This document shows positions 43,447-51,057 of a stretch of DNA of 51,057 nucleotides, piece after piece. This stretch comes from Brevundimonas sp. GTDB lineage: Bacteria > Pseudomonadota > Alphaproteobacteria > Caulobacterales > Caulobacteraceae. The position numbers were made by a program, and so were the translations under genes. Where the stretch lies: NCBI RefSeq assembly GCF_013912065.1, contig NZ_JACESA010000018.1, positions 1 through 51,057 of the forward strand, read 5' to 3'. Each line of letters begins with the position of its first letter. The first letter of the stretch is position 1. The notes below the pieces were generated by a model. It had not been told where the DNA came from, ran no database searches, and saw nothing but the letters and a program-made list of their open reading frames with translations.

Positions 43447-45279
43447 CTAGGCCTGGGTCGCGATCCAGCCGTCCACGATCCGCTCCAGCACCGACAGGGG
43501 CACGCCGCCGGTGGCCAGGGCCGTGTCGTGGAAACCCTTCAGGTCGAACCGATCGCCCAGCGTCGTCTTGGCCTTTTCGCGCAACCGGACCCATTCGTTG
43601 TGACCGACCTTGTAGGCGCAGGCCTGGCCCGGCCAACCGCAATAGCGTTCGACCTCGGACACGGCCGCGCCCTCCTGGTCGCCATAGGCCTCCATCATGT
43701 ACTGGATGCCCTGTTCGCGGCTCCAGCCCTTGGAGTGGATGCCGGTATCGACCACCAGGCGGGCGGCGCGGAACATCAGCGACTGGATATAGCCGATCTG
43801 GCCCACCGGATCGTTCTCATAGGCGCCCAGTTCGTCGGCCAGCTGTTCGGAGTATAGCCCCCAGCCTTCGACATAGCTGGAAAAGCCCAGCAGGTTCATC
43901 AGCTTCGGCGCCGCCGCGCTCTCCTGTTGCAGGCTGATCTGCAGATGGTGGCCGGGCGCGGCCTCGTGATAGGTCAGGGTCGGCAGGGTCCAGGACGGCC
44001 ATTCCGACGTGTCCTTCAGATTGATCCAGTAGATGCCGGGCCGCGACCCATCCAGACTGGGCGAGTTGTAATAGCCCATCGGCGCGCCGGCCTCGATCTC
44101 GGGAGGGACCCGCTTGATCTGGACCGTGGCCTTGGGCAGGCGGCCGAAGGCGTTGGGCAGACGGGCCTGCATGTCGGCCATCTGGGCGTTCAGCTTCTCG
44201 ATCAGCTCGGCCTTGCCGGCGTCGGTGTTCGGATAGACGTACTGGGGATCTTCGCCGAGGGCCCGAATTCGCTCCGCAACCGTCCCCTGCGTCAGGCCTT
44301 GGGTCTTCAGCAGGCCGTCGGCGCGGGCGGTCAGTTCGGCCATCTGTTCGCGGCCGGTGCGATGGATCTCGTCCGCCGTCAGCCGGGTGGTGGTGATGTA
44401 GCGCAGGCTGTTGGCGTAATACTGCTGGCCCTGGGGCAGGCGCCGCACCGAGGCCTCGTGACCCGCGCGCGGCAGGGCAGCCTTCAGCAGGGCGTTCTGC
44501 GCCGCCAGGGCCGGATAGACCTTCTGGCTCAACAGGGCTTCGACCTGGGCGCCCCAGTCGCCGGTCAATCCCTTCTGGCCGCTCCGATCCACGACCGAGG
44601 CGACCATCGGCGAGGCGGCGGCGGCCGTGCCCAGGATTCCGTCCTGCTGGCGGATGGCCTTGGCCAGGATGAAGTCGGGCGGGATGACGCCCAGGGCGTA
44701 GTCCTCGCGCAGTCGCTCGGTCTCGGCGCTCAGCACGTCGGCGAAGGCGGCGATCCGGGACACATAGGCATCGGCGTCGGCCGCCGTCTCGATCGTGTGC
44801 TGGTTGGCGAGGAAGTCCGGCGTCGACTGATAGGCCCCGCCCTGCTGGCTGACCCGATACGGATTGGGCCAGCCGCCCTGGCCGTAGGGGATGGCGAAGG
44901 TGGCGATGACCCCGTCCAGATTATCGGCGATGGTATCGTAATAGACGCCGTCCTGGGCGTCCATCGACGACCGGTCGAGCGCGCTCAAGGCCGCGCGCTG
45001 GGCCTTGGTGAAGGCGCGGAATTTTTCCTCGTTCGCCAGGGTCGGGACCGTCAGCTGCGACTTGGTGGCGGCGCGCGGACCTTTGTCCAGACCGAAGGCG
45101 GTGACCGCTTCCGGGCTCAGGTCCAGGGTCTGCTCGAAGGCCTGGTCCATATAGGTCGCCAGCGCGGCCTTGGCCGCGGCGGCGTCGCCGGCCGCACCGT
45201 GGGCGAAGGCGGGTCCGCCCGCAGCGGCGAGGCCCGCGCCGGCGGCGGCGGACAGGAGAAGACGGCGACGGTCGATCAT
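43447..45279 (-). CDS. Tat-exported DUF885 family metallohydrolase-like protein
   Basis: 610 aa. The start MIDRRRLLLSAAAGAG carries a twin-arginine signal ending near FAHG, so the protein is probably exported folded. DUF885 motifs: YHEAAPGHHLQISLQ (HExxPGH, a zinc-binding pattern) and EGWGLYSEQLADELGAYEND. The family is related to peptidases; activity is unproven. ATG 45279 (in-frame 45339 would bury the signal). It is downstream of glmM on the same strand, separated by a palindromic repeat. Confidence 0.88.
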   Translation of the reverse strand: MIDRRRLLLSAAAGAGLAAAGGPAFAHGAAGDAAAAKAALATYMDQAFEQTLDLSPEAVTAFGLDKGPRAATKSQLTVPTLANEEKFRAFTKAQRAALSALDRSSMDAQDGVYYDTIADNLDGVIATFAIPYGQGGWPNPYRVSQQGGAYQSTPDFLANQHTIETAADADAYVSRIAAFADVLSAETERLREDYALGVIPPDFILAKAIRQQDGILGTAAAASPMVASVVDRSGQKGLTGDWGAQVEALLSQKVYPALAAQNALLKAALPRAGHEASVRRLPQGQQYYANSLRYITTTRLTADEIHRTGREQMAELTARADGLLKTQGLTQGTVAERIRALGEDPQYVYPNTDAGKAELIEKLNAQMADMQARLPNAFGRLPKATVQIKRVPPEIEAGAPMGYYNSPSLDGSRPGIYWINLKDTSEWPSWTLPTLTYHEAAPGHHLQISLQQESAAAPKLMNLLGFSSYVEGWGLYSEQLADELGAYENDPVGQIGYIQSLMFRAARLVVDTGIHSKGWSREQGIQYMMEAYGDQEGAAVSEVERYCGWPGQACAYKVGHNEWVRLREKAKTTLGDRFDLKGFHDTALATGGVPLSVLERIVDGWIATQA

Positions 45280-45373
45280 GGTGGAGCCCCCTGCGATAAT
45301 GTCAGCCCGCAGTGGAGCCCCGCTCGCGCTATCCGGCAAGTGAAATCGCGGACAGGGACAAGGCTAGACCGGT

Positions 45374-45452
45374 CTCCTCCCCGCTTCGCGGGGAGGTGGC
45401 GCGACGCGCCTTCGGGTCGTGACGGAGGGGCTCTTCACCGCGTCGCCAGCGT
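45374..45452. repeat. Extragenic palindromic repeat, copy C (single module)
   Basis: Module 1 in forward orientation: CTCCCCGC-TTC-GCGGGGAG followed by GTGGCGCGACGCGCC, TCGTGACGGAGGGGCTC and a CCGCGTCGCC flank, the reverse complement of the module in copies A and B. It lies between glmM and the DUF885 gene on the same strand, so it may lower readthrough from glmM. Confidence 0.78.
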
Positions 45453-45494
45453 CCGTAGGAGTTGCCCCCCGCAAGAGGAAGGAGACGGCGACGC

Positions 45495-46844
45495 CTACCC
45501 TGCCGCCTTCACCGCCGCGGACACGTCCGACACCACCCGTTTCACCAGGGCCTCGTCGTCGCCCTCGGCCATGACGCGGATCAGTCTCTCGGTGCCCGAC
45601 GGGCGGACCAGCAACCGGCCCGCGCCGTTCAGCGCGGCCTCGGCCTCGGCGATTGCAGCCTTGACCTTGTCGCTGTCCAGCGGCTTGCCGGCGGCGTAGC
45701 GGACATTCTCCAGCCGCTGCGGGACCGGATCGAACTGGCGCGCCAGCTCGCTCATCGGCTTCCCGGATTCGACCAGGACGGCCAGCACCTGAAGCGCCGC
45801 CATCAGGCCGTCGCCGGTCGTGGCGTGGTCATGCAGGATGATATGGCCCGACTGTTCGCCGCCGATGTTGAAGCCGCCCTCGCGCATCCGCTCCATCACA
45901 TAGCGGTCGCCGACCTTGGTCCGCTCCAGCGTCAGTCCCTCGGCCTTCAGCTTACGCTCGAGCCCCAGGTTGGACATGACGGTGGCGACCACGCCGCCGC
46001 CCGCCAGTCGCCCGCGCCTGGCCCAGTCCAGCCCGACCAGGGCCATGATCTGGTCGCCGTCCACCACCTGGCCCTTCTCGTCGCAGATGATCAGCCGGTC
46101 GGCGTCGCCGTCCAGGGCGATGCCGATGTCGGCCCGGTAGCGTTTGACCGCCTCGATCAGAGTTTGGGGATGCGTCGAACCGCACTCCGCATTGATATTG
46201 GTTCCATTGGGGGTGACGCCCACGGGGAAGACTTCGGCGCCCAGTTCGAACAGGGTGGTGGGCGCGACCTTGTAGCCGGCGCCGTTTGCGCAATCCACGG
46301 CGATCCGCAGGCCCTGCAGGGTCAGCTTCTTGGGGAAGGCCTGTTTGGCGATCTCGATATAGCGGGCCTGGGCGTCGTCGATGCGTTTGACGCGACCCAG
46401 CTTGTTCGACGGCGCCAGCCCCTGGTCCAGACCGTCGTCCATCAGGGCCTCGATCTTCAGCTCGATCTCATCCGACAGCTTGTAGCCGTCCGGCCCGAAC
46501 AGCTTGATCCCGTTGTCGGCATAGTCGTTGTGCGACGCCGAGATCATCACCCCCAGGTCGGCGCGCATCGACCGGGTCAGCATGGCCACGCCCGGCGTCG
46601 GCACCGGGCCGAAAGTCCGCACGTCCATGCCCACCGAGGCGAAGCCGGCGACCAGGGCCGGCTCGATCGTATAGCCGGACAGGCGCGTGTCCTTGCCGAT
46701 CACCACCAGATGGCGCCGGTCGTCGCCGGTGCGGAACAGTTTCCCCGCAGCCAGGCCCACGCGCAGCGCCACCTCGGCCGTCATCGGATAGGTGTTGGCG
46801 CGCCCGCGAATACCGTCGGTGCCGAAATATTTCCTGTCGCCCAA
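45495..46844 (-). CDS. glmM: Phosphoglucosamine mutase
   Basis: Converts glucosamine-6-phosphate to glucosamine-1-phosphate for peptidoglycan and LPS precursors. 449 aa with [16 protein letters not shown], the phosphoserine loop [18 protein letters not shown] (active Ser104), the metal loop [16 protein letters not shown] and the sugar loop [19 protein letters not shown], ending in [15 protein letters not shown] 46844. It is divergent from glmS, the preceding enzyme of the same pathway, with 165 bases between. Confidence 0.97.
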   Translation of the reverse strand: MGDRKYFGTDGIRGRANTYPMTAEVALRVGLAAGKLFRTGDDRRHLVVIGKDTRLSGYTIEPALVAGFASVGMDVRTFGPVPTPGVAMLTRSMRADLGVMISASHNDYADNGIKLFGPDGYKLSDEIELKIEALMDDGLDQGLAPSNKLGRVKRIDDAQARYIEIAKQAFPKKLTLQGLRIAVDCANGAGYKVAPTTLFELGAEVFPVGVTPNGTNINAECGSTHPQTLIEAVKRYRADIGIALDGDADRLIICDEKGQVVDGDQIMALVGLDWARRGRLAGGGVVATVMSNLGLERKLKAEGLTLERTKVGDRYVMERMREGGFNIGGEQSGHIILHDHATTGDGLMAALQVLAVLVESGKPMSELARQFDPVPQRLENVRYAAGKPLDSDKVKAAIAEAEAALNGAGRLLVRPSGTERLIRVMAEGDDEALVKRVVSDVSAAVKAAG

Positions 46845-46924
46845 GGCGTCGTCCTTCGTGTCGGGTAACGTTCCGAAACCCCTTTTTTGATGCGGTCCGC
46901 CTTAAGATTGCATAGACGGCCGAT

Positions 46925-46974
46925 GGGGCTCGATGCGTGGCTTAGCCCCGGATCGCCGCCAGTGCAAAGCGGCG
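46925..46974 (+). other. Two consecutive hairpins in the glmS leader
   Basis: GGGGCT (46925-46930) pairs with AGCCCC (46944-46949), and CGCCGC (46954-46959) with GCGGCG (46969-46974). Both would lie in the 5' leader of glmS if transcription starts to their left. glmS is subject to leader-based control in other bacteria (ribozyme in Bacillus, small RNAs in E. coli), but these hairpins match neither. Confidence 0.35.
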
Positions 46975-47009
46975 CCCCTCTGTTCCCCTCGTCTGCGGAG
47001 TTCCAGCCC

Positions 47010-48824
47010 ATGTGCGGCATCATCGGCGTCACCGGCAATGGACCCGTCGTTCCCCGGCTGATCGACAGTCTGAAACGGCTGGAATATCGCGGCTATGACT
47101 CCGCCGGGGTCGCCGCCGTGGTGGACGGCTCGGTCGAACGTCGCCGCGCCCAGGGCAAGATCCGCAATTTGGAAGCCGTCCTGGTCGAAGACCCGCTGAA
47201 GGCCACCGTCGGCATCGGCCACACCCGCTGGGCCACTCACGGCGCCCCGACCACGGCCAACGCCCACCCGCACAAGGCCGGCCGCGTCACCCTGGTCCAC
47301 AACGGCATCATCGAAAACTTCGCCGAGCTGAAGGCCGAACTGGCCGCCGAGGGCCATGTCTTTGAAAGCCAGACCGACACCGAGGTCATCGCCCATCTGC
47401 TGGACGCCGAGCTGAACACTGGCCGGGCGCCGCTGGAGGCCTTCAAGGTCACGCTGGACCGGCTGACCGGCGCCTATGCCCTGGCGGTGCTGATCGACGG
47501 CGAGGACGATCTGATCCTGGGCGCCCGTCGCGGCAGCCCCCTGGTGGTCGGCTGGGGCGAGGACGAGATGTATCTGGGCTCCGACGCCCTGGCTGTCGGC
47601 CCCTTCACCCAGAAGATCTCCTATCTGGAAGAGGGCGACTATGTCGCCGTGACCAAGTCCGGCGCCCAGATGTTCGACGTGTCCGGCCGCCCGGTCGATC
47701 GGGCTGTGGTCCAGGTCTCGGCCTCCTCGGCCATGGTCGAAAAGGGCGAATACCGCCACTTCATGGAAAAGGAGATCCATGAACAGCCCGACAGCGTCCA
47801 GCATACCCTGTCGGAATATCTCGACCTGGTGACCGGCAAGGCCAAGCCCCAGGCCATCGACTTCGCCGCCCTGGACCGGATTCAGATCGTCGCCTGCGGC
47901 ACCGCCTTCTACGCCGGCCAGATCGGCCGCTACGCCTTCGAGAAGCTGGCGGGCCTGCCGTGCGACGTCGAGATCGCGTCCGAGTTCCGCTACCGCTCCC
48001 CGGCCGTGTCGCAAAGGACGCTGGCGGTCGCCGTCAGCCAGTCCGGCGAGACCGCCGACACCCTGGCCAGCCTGACCTGGTGCAAGGCGCAAGGGTTGAA
48101 GACCGCCGCCGTGGTCAATGTCCATTCCTCGTCCATGGCGCGCGAGGCCGAGGTGCTGTGGCCGACCCACGCCGGGCCCGAGATCGGCGTCGCCTCGACC
48201 AAGGCCTTCACCGCCCAGGTCGCCGCCCTGCTGGCCCTGGCTGTCGCCGCCGGCGTGGCTCGCGGCCGGATCGACGCGATCCAAGAGGCCGAACTGGTCA
48301 AGGCCCTGTTCGAAAGCCCCCGCCTGATCGCTGACGCCCTGCGTATGGACGAGAGCATCCGCGCCGTCGTTCAGGACCTGGCCAAGGCCGACGACGTCCT
48401 GTTCCTGGGCCGGGGCGCCATGTTCCCTCTCGCCATGGAGGGCGCGCTGAAGCTGAAGGAGATCAGCTATATCCACGCAGAGGGCTATGCCGCCGGCGAG
48501 CTGAAGCACGGCCCCATCGCCCTGATCGACGAAGATACCCCCACCATCGCCCTGGCTCCCCTGGACGACGTTTTCGAGAAGACCGCGTCAAACCTGCAGG
48601 AGGTGGCGGCGCGCGGCGGCCCGGTCATCATGATCGCGCCGGAACAGGCCCCCGATCCCCACGGCGCCGGCATCCGCCGCATCCATGCGCCCGACTGCCA
48701 CCCGCTGATCGCGCCCCTGGTCTACGCCGTGCCGGTCCAGCTGCTGGCCTATTACACCGCCGTCCAGAAGGGGACGGACGTCGATCAGCCGCGCAACCTG
48801 GCCAAGTCCGTCACGGTGGAGTGA
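47010..48824 (+). CDS. glmS: Glutamine-fructose-6-phosphate aminotransferase
   Basis: Makes glucosamine-6-phosphate from fructose-6-phosphate and glutamine, the entry to UDP-GlcNAc. 604 aa: N-terminal glutaminase begins MCGIIGVTGNG with catalytic Cys after Met removal, then VGIGHTRWATHG; two SIS sugar-isomerase domains (about 285-425 and 455-595), with CGTAFYAG, VSQSGETADT and the closing PRNLAKSVTVE. ATG 47010 is set by the essential Cys; a longer frame from 46887 is not used. GCGGAG precedes it. Its 3' end overlaps a convergent Crp-like gene by 40 bases. Confidence 0.97.
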   Translation: MCGIIGVTGNGPVVPRLIDSLKRLEYRGYDSAGVAAVVDGSVERRRAQGKIRNLEAVLVEDPLKATVGIGHTRWATHGAPTTANAHPHKAGRVTLVHNGIIENFAELKAELAAEGHVFESQTDTEVIAHLLDAELNTGRAPLEAFKVTLDRLTGAYALAVLIDGEDDLILGARRGSPLVVGWGEDEMYLGSDALAVGPFTQKISYLEEGDYVAVTKSGAQMFDVSGRPVDRAVVQVSASSAMVEKGEYRHFMEKEIHEQPDSVQHTLSEYLDLVTGKAKPQAIDFAALDRIQIVACGTAFYAGQIGRYAFEKLAGLPCDVEIASEFRYRSPAVSQRTLAVAVSQSGETADTLASLTWCKAQGLKTAAVVNVHSSSMAREAEVLWPTHAGPEIGVASTKAFTAQVAALLALAVAAGVARGRIDAIQEAELVKALFESPRLIADALRMDESIRAVVQDLAKADDVLFLGRGAMFPLAMEGALKLKEISYIHAEGYAAGELKHGPIALIDEDTPTIALAPLDDVFEKTASNLQEVAARGGPVIMIAPEQAPDPHGAGIRRIHAPDCHPLIAPLVYAVPVQLLAYYTAVQKGTDVDQPRNLAKSVTVE

Positions 48825-49465
48825 AGCCCGCCCTCGCGCGCCGGACCGACGGCCGCTCTTGCCAGGGCGTCGATATCGCAGAGACTGATCGACGCCCGGC
48901 CGACGCGGATCGCGCCGGTCGCCTGCAGTTCGCCGCCCGCTGTGGAAATCCCCGCGCGGCGCACGGCCAGCAGATCGGCGATATCGCTCTGACGCAGCGG
49001 TATTTCCGTAGCCTCGCTTAGGGCGTGAATATCCAGCAGGAGCGAGGCGAGCCGTTCGGTGACCCGGCCCCGCGCCTGGCGCACCACCTCGGCCTTGGCC
49101 GCCTCCATCCGACCTCGAAGGTCCGCCATGGCAGTCTCGACCAGGATACCAGGATCGATCGTCGCGATCAGACGGTCGGCCGGAATAGCGGCCTGTCGGC
49201 CGTGGGTCAGCCACAGACCTTCCTCTTGCGCGGCCCCTCCGGCGACGGCGTCGAAATTCAGCAGATCACCGGGACCGGCGAGACCCAGGCACAAGGGGCC
49301 GCCCCCTCGCCGCGCCACCGCGCCCTCAAGCACCAGGGTGACCAATGGCCGGCCGTCCTGAAGCGAATGGACACGAGCGCCCGGAAAGACCCGCTGGTCA
49401 CCCGGATCAATCCCTTGGACCGCCAGTTGGGACAGCAGGACGCGCGCGAGATTCGATTCGGACAT
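48785..49465 (-). CDS. Crp/Fnr-family transcriptional regulator 1
   Basis: 226 aa. A degenerate cyclic-nucleotide-like beta-roll (HSLQDGRPLVTLVLEGAVARR...GPGDLLNFDAV) is followed by the dimer helix and a C-terminal winged helix (PLRQSDIADLLAVRRAGIST, ELQATGAIRVGRASISLCDID). No Fnr-type Cys cluster is visible. ATG 49465 (MSESNLARVLL), with 49477 as an alternative. It lies 52 bases downstream of a second Crp-like gene; the 3' end overlaps glmS. Confidence 0.87.
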   Translation of the reverse strand: MSESNLARVLLSQLAVQGIDPGDQRVFPGARVHSLQDGRPLVTLVLEGAVARRGGGPLCLGLAGPGDLLNFDAVAGGAAQEEGLWLTHGRQAAIPADRLIATIDPGILVETAMADLRGRMEAAKAEVVRQARGRVTERLASLLLDIHALSEATEIPLRQSDIADLLAVRRAGISTAGGELQATGAIRVGRASISLCDIDALARAAVGPAREGGLHSTVTDLARLRG

Positions 49466-49517
49466 GAGGCGGATCAAACCCAGGGCGGAGCCCTGCGCGA
49501 TAACATGGGTTAATCCC

Positions 49518-50261
49518 TCAGACCGGCTCGTTCTGGAGGCGCAAATAGGTGGCGTCGAACTCGGCGATCTCGGCCAGCCTGTGCCAGTTCACGATCTCCA
49601 CCTGGCCGCCGGTCCAGTTGACGACGCCCTCGCCGCGAAGCTCGGTGACGAGCCGGCTGACATGGACGGTCGACAGGCCCAGAGCGTCGCCGAGCACGGC
49701 CTGGGTCAAGGGCAGTTCGAACCGCATCCCGTCCGCCAGACCCACGGCCTGGAGGCGCAGATAGAGTTCGCACACCAGATGGGCGAGATGGCCCAGGCCG
49801 CTGCGCCGCCCCATGGCCACCAGCCACTGGCGGTGAATGGCTGCGTCGACGATGGTGTCCAGCCACAGCAGCCGCATCAGATGCGGCTGGGTTTCCGTCA
49901 GCCTGATCAACTTGGCATGGGGCGCGGAGGCGACGACGCAGTCGCTCAGGGCCACCACTCCATGGTCCATCTGTTTCATCAGCAGACTGTGCAGGTCGAT
50001 GAAGTCGCCGGGCACATTGATCTCGGTGATCTGACGCGACCCGTCGGCAAGGGTGCTGTACCGGGCAGAAAAGCCCGAGATCAGCAGGGTGGAATGCAGC
50101 GGGTGCTCGTGCTGACTCACGATGTCGGCCCCGAAGCGAACGTCCCTCGACGGCCCCAGCATGTCCTGCAGCGCCTCGGCCTCGGCCGCCGTGACTGCAT
50201 CGCGCCGGGCCAGTTTTTCGACCAGGTTGGTGATCTGCGGCTTCACCGGATTGGTGTTCAT
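49518..50261 (-). CDS. Crp/Fnr-family transcriptional regulator 2
   Basis: 247 aa. The effector domain contains LISGFSARYSTLADGSRQIT, INVPGDFIDLHSLLMK and the long dimer helix; the HTH is LPLTQAVLGDALGLSTVHVSRL. The pattern is that of the Crp group common in Caulobacter and Sphingomonas without a Fnr cluster. The ATG overlaps the DUF6894 stop by four bases (ATGA). Together the two Crp genes form an operon of related but distinct regulators. Confidence 0.92.
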   Translation of the reverse strand: MNTNPVKPQITNLVEKLARRDAVTAAEAEALQDMLGPSRDVRFGADIVSQHEHPLHSTLLISGFSARYSTLADGSRQITEINVPGDFIDLHSLLMKQMDHGVVALSDCVVASAPHAKLIRLTETQPHLMRLLWLDTIVDAAIHRQWLVAMGRRSGLGHLAHLVCELYLRLQAVGLADGMRFELPLTQAVLGDALGLSTVHVSRLVTELRGEGVVNWTGGQVEIVNWHRLAEIAEFDATYLRLQNEPV

Positions 50262-50521
50262 GCGCCGGCCTTCTTCAGCTTCCAGCCCTCTGGCGGCTTG
50301 TCGGAGGCCCTGGCCGTGACGCTGACCACGGCCTGGCCGGCGTCATCGGTGACGATTACGCTGAAGGAGCCGGTGGTCCAGAAGGCCGAGCCGCGATAAC
50401 GCAGAATCTCGCCCAGTACGGTGACAGCCTCCTCGCGGGCGGCCTCAACATCGGGCAATTCCTCGCCCTGGTCGTCACGAATGCGATCACCGTTCTCGGT
50501 GTGGAAATAATAATGCGGCAA
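50258..50521 (-). CDS. DUF6894-type small protein
   Basis: 87 aa beginning at TTG 50521 (MPHYYFHTENGDRIRDDQGE), followed by ELPDVEAAREEAVTVL, the standard opening of this small family found in many alphaproteobacteria. Function unknown. The family often occurs next to Crp-like regulators, as it does here. The stop overlaps the Crp2 start, so it is first gene of the operon. Confidence 0.85.
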   Translation of the reverse strand: MPHYYFHTENGDRIRDDQGEELPDVEAAREEAVTVLGEILRYRGSAFWTTGSFSVIVTDDAGQAVVSVTARASDKPPEGWKLKKAGA

Positions 50522-50679
50522 TCGGGCCTCCAGCGTCAGGTCTGGATGAAGCGGTCGTCACGCCGATTGGTTCAGATCAGGATCCTGTGGTCAGAAGTCG
50601 CTGACCTCTGTCCACAGGGTCTGAGCATTTCCGCGCGCGGCGCCCATTCCAGACACTCGTCGAAGCGGCGCAGCGGAGG

Positions 50680-50988
50680 TCAGGTTTCCGACCGCTGGAC
50701 GACGATGCCGAACGATGTAGTGGCGAAGCCGAATAGGGCGATTTTCAGCGACGGTTCTTCCGAGTAGGGGGCGATGTCGATGTAGTTGTCGATCAAACCA
50801 TTGCCCGGCTCAAATGATAGGGGCGCCATACGGTGACCCTTTTTCGCCAATCTGGCCGCAAGAGACTCGAAATCTCGACGGCGAAATAGAACCGTGCCGG
50901 CGTCGTCAACCGTCGCGTCGTTAGAAAACAGGTTATACTCTGTTGTGTGGATCGCCCAGCCGCCAGTGACCTGCCCCTGAGTTTTCAT
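50680..50988 (-). CDS. C-terminal fragment of a SAM-methyltransferase-like protein
   Basis: 102 aa from ATG 50988. The segment GGWAIHTTEYNLFSND with later LFRRRDFESLAARL, NGLIDNYIDIAPYSEEP and FGFATTSFGIVV looks like the last third of methyltransferases found in glycan or lipid clusters. The frame stays open in the 69 bases to the window edge, but the residues there (RAEKRNKRRDSGRRW) do not resemble the family. It may be the remains of a decayed gene, or the rest is outside the window. Confidence 0.5.
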   Translation of the reverse strand: MKTQGQVTGGWAIHTTEYNLFSNDATVDDAGTVLFRRRDFESLAARLAKKGHRMAPLSFEPGNGLIDNYIDIAPYSEEPSLKIALFGFATTSFGIVVQRSET

Positions 50989-51057
50989 CCAGCGGCGACC
51001 CGAGTCCCGGCGTTTGTTACGCTTCTCAGCGCGGTGTGAGCAACAGGCCGGGCCGCG

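Noticed and set aside
46845-47009. Possible glmS ribozyme upstream of glmS
   Set aside because: The known ribozyme has a double pseudoknot core of about 150 bases with conserved sequence; only two simple hairpins are seen here.
46887-47009. Longer GlmS frame starting at 46887
   Set aside because: The catalytic Cys must directly follow the initiator Met, which fixes the start at 47010.

Overview
The window is a GC-rich, gene-dense stretch of chromosome from an alphaproteobacterium. It is most likely a member of the Caulobacterales close to Brevundimonas. That placement is an inference from base composition, gene content (intracellular PHA depolymerase, creD within an sdh operon, soluble PAS chemoreceptor) and a family of extragenic palindromes that I associate with this group. 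There are about 53 protein genes, no rRNA, tRNA or CRISPR array, and no intact mobile element. Most content is housekeeping; the novelty lies in regulatory sites, decayed genes and small accessory genes.

Layout. 1-4.4 kb: 3' end of dnaJ, dapB, a small membrane protein, a DMT exporter, and the coupled coaBC-dut pair, whose upstream region carries a perfect GAAC-N7-GAAC SOS-type box. 4.5-8.1 kb: a lipoprotein, a HAD hydrolase, a PilZ protein and two unknowns. 8.2-12.6 kb: phaZ behind two CTGC-N3-GCAG sites typical of the PHA regulator PhaR, a YgjP-type metallopeptidase and a bifunctional penicillin-binding protein. 12.7-17.7 kb: methyltransferase plus alpha/beta hydrolase, Rieske oxygenase, PfkB kinase and an ATP-grasp enzyme. 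17.7-22 kb: a soluble PAS chemoreceptor divergent from an OhrR-type peroxide sensor with a shared 17-bp palindrome, then nth and an amine oxidase. 22-27.7 kb: an emrA-emrB-tetR efflux operon, a creatininase-family gene coupled to a phasin-like gene that probably starts at CTG, a small membrane protein, and a MarR regulator with a histone-like Lys/Ala tail.

27.8-35 kb: ispZ/yciB, ftsY, a 2Fe-2S ferredoxin, a PIN-toxin remnant, and the succinate dehydrogenase operon sdhC-sdhD-sdhA-creD-sdhB, in which creD sits between the flavoprotein and iron-sulfur subunits. 35-42 kb: an unknown exported protein, a pirin gene broken by what looks like a 10-base deletion, alaS, two tandem DUF2939 genes and icd. 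42-51 kb: three overlapping small genes (55-aa ORF, DUF2945, TrxB-like oxidoreductase), a Tat-exported DUF885 protein, divergent glmM and glmS (two steps of UDP-GlcNAc synthesis), two Crp/Fnr regulators with a DUF6894 gene, and a methyltransferase C-terminal fragment at the right edge.

Three composite extragenic repeats (10315-10470, 15556-15745, 45374-45452) are built from two related palindromic modules; two of them lie between convergent gene ends. Most operon junctions use 4-base ATGA or GTGA overlaps, so translational coupling is common here. I did not find a convincing new defence or biosynthetic system. The best leads are the OhrR/chemoreceptor pair, the SOS box on coaBC-dut, creD inside sdh, the KA-tailed MarR and the overlapping DUF2945 trio.
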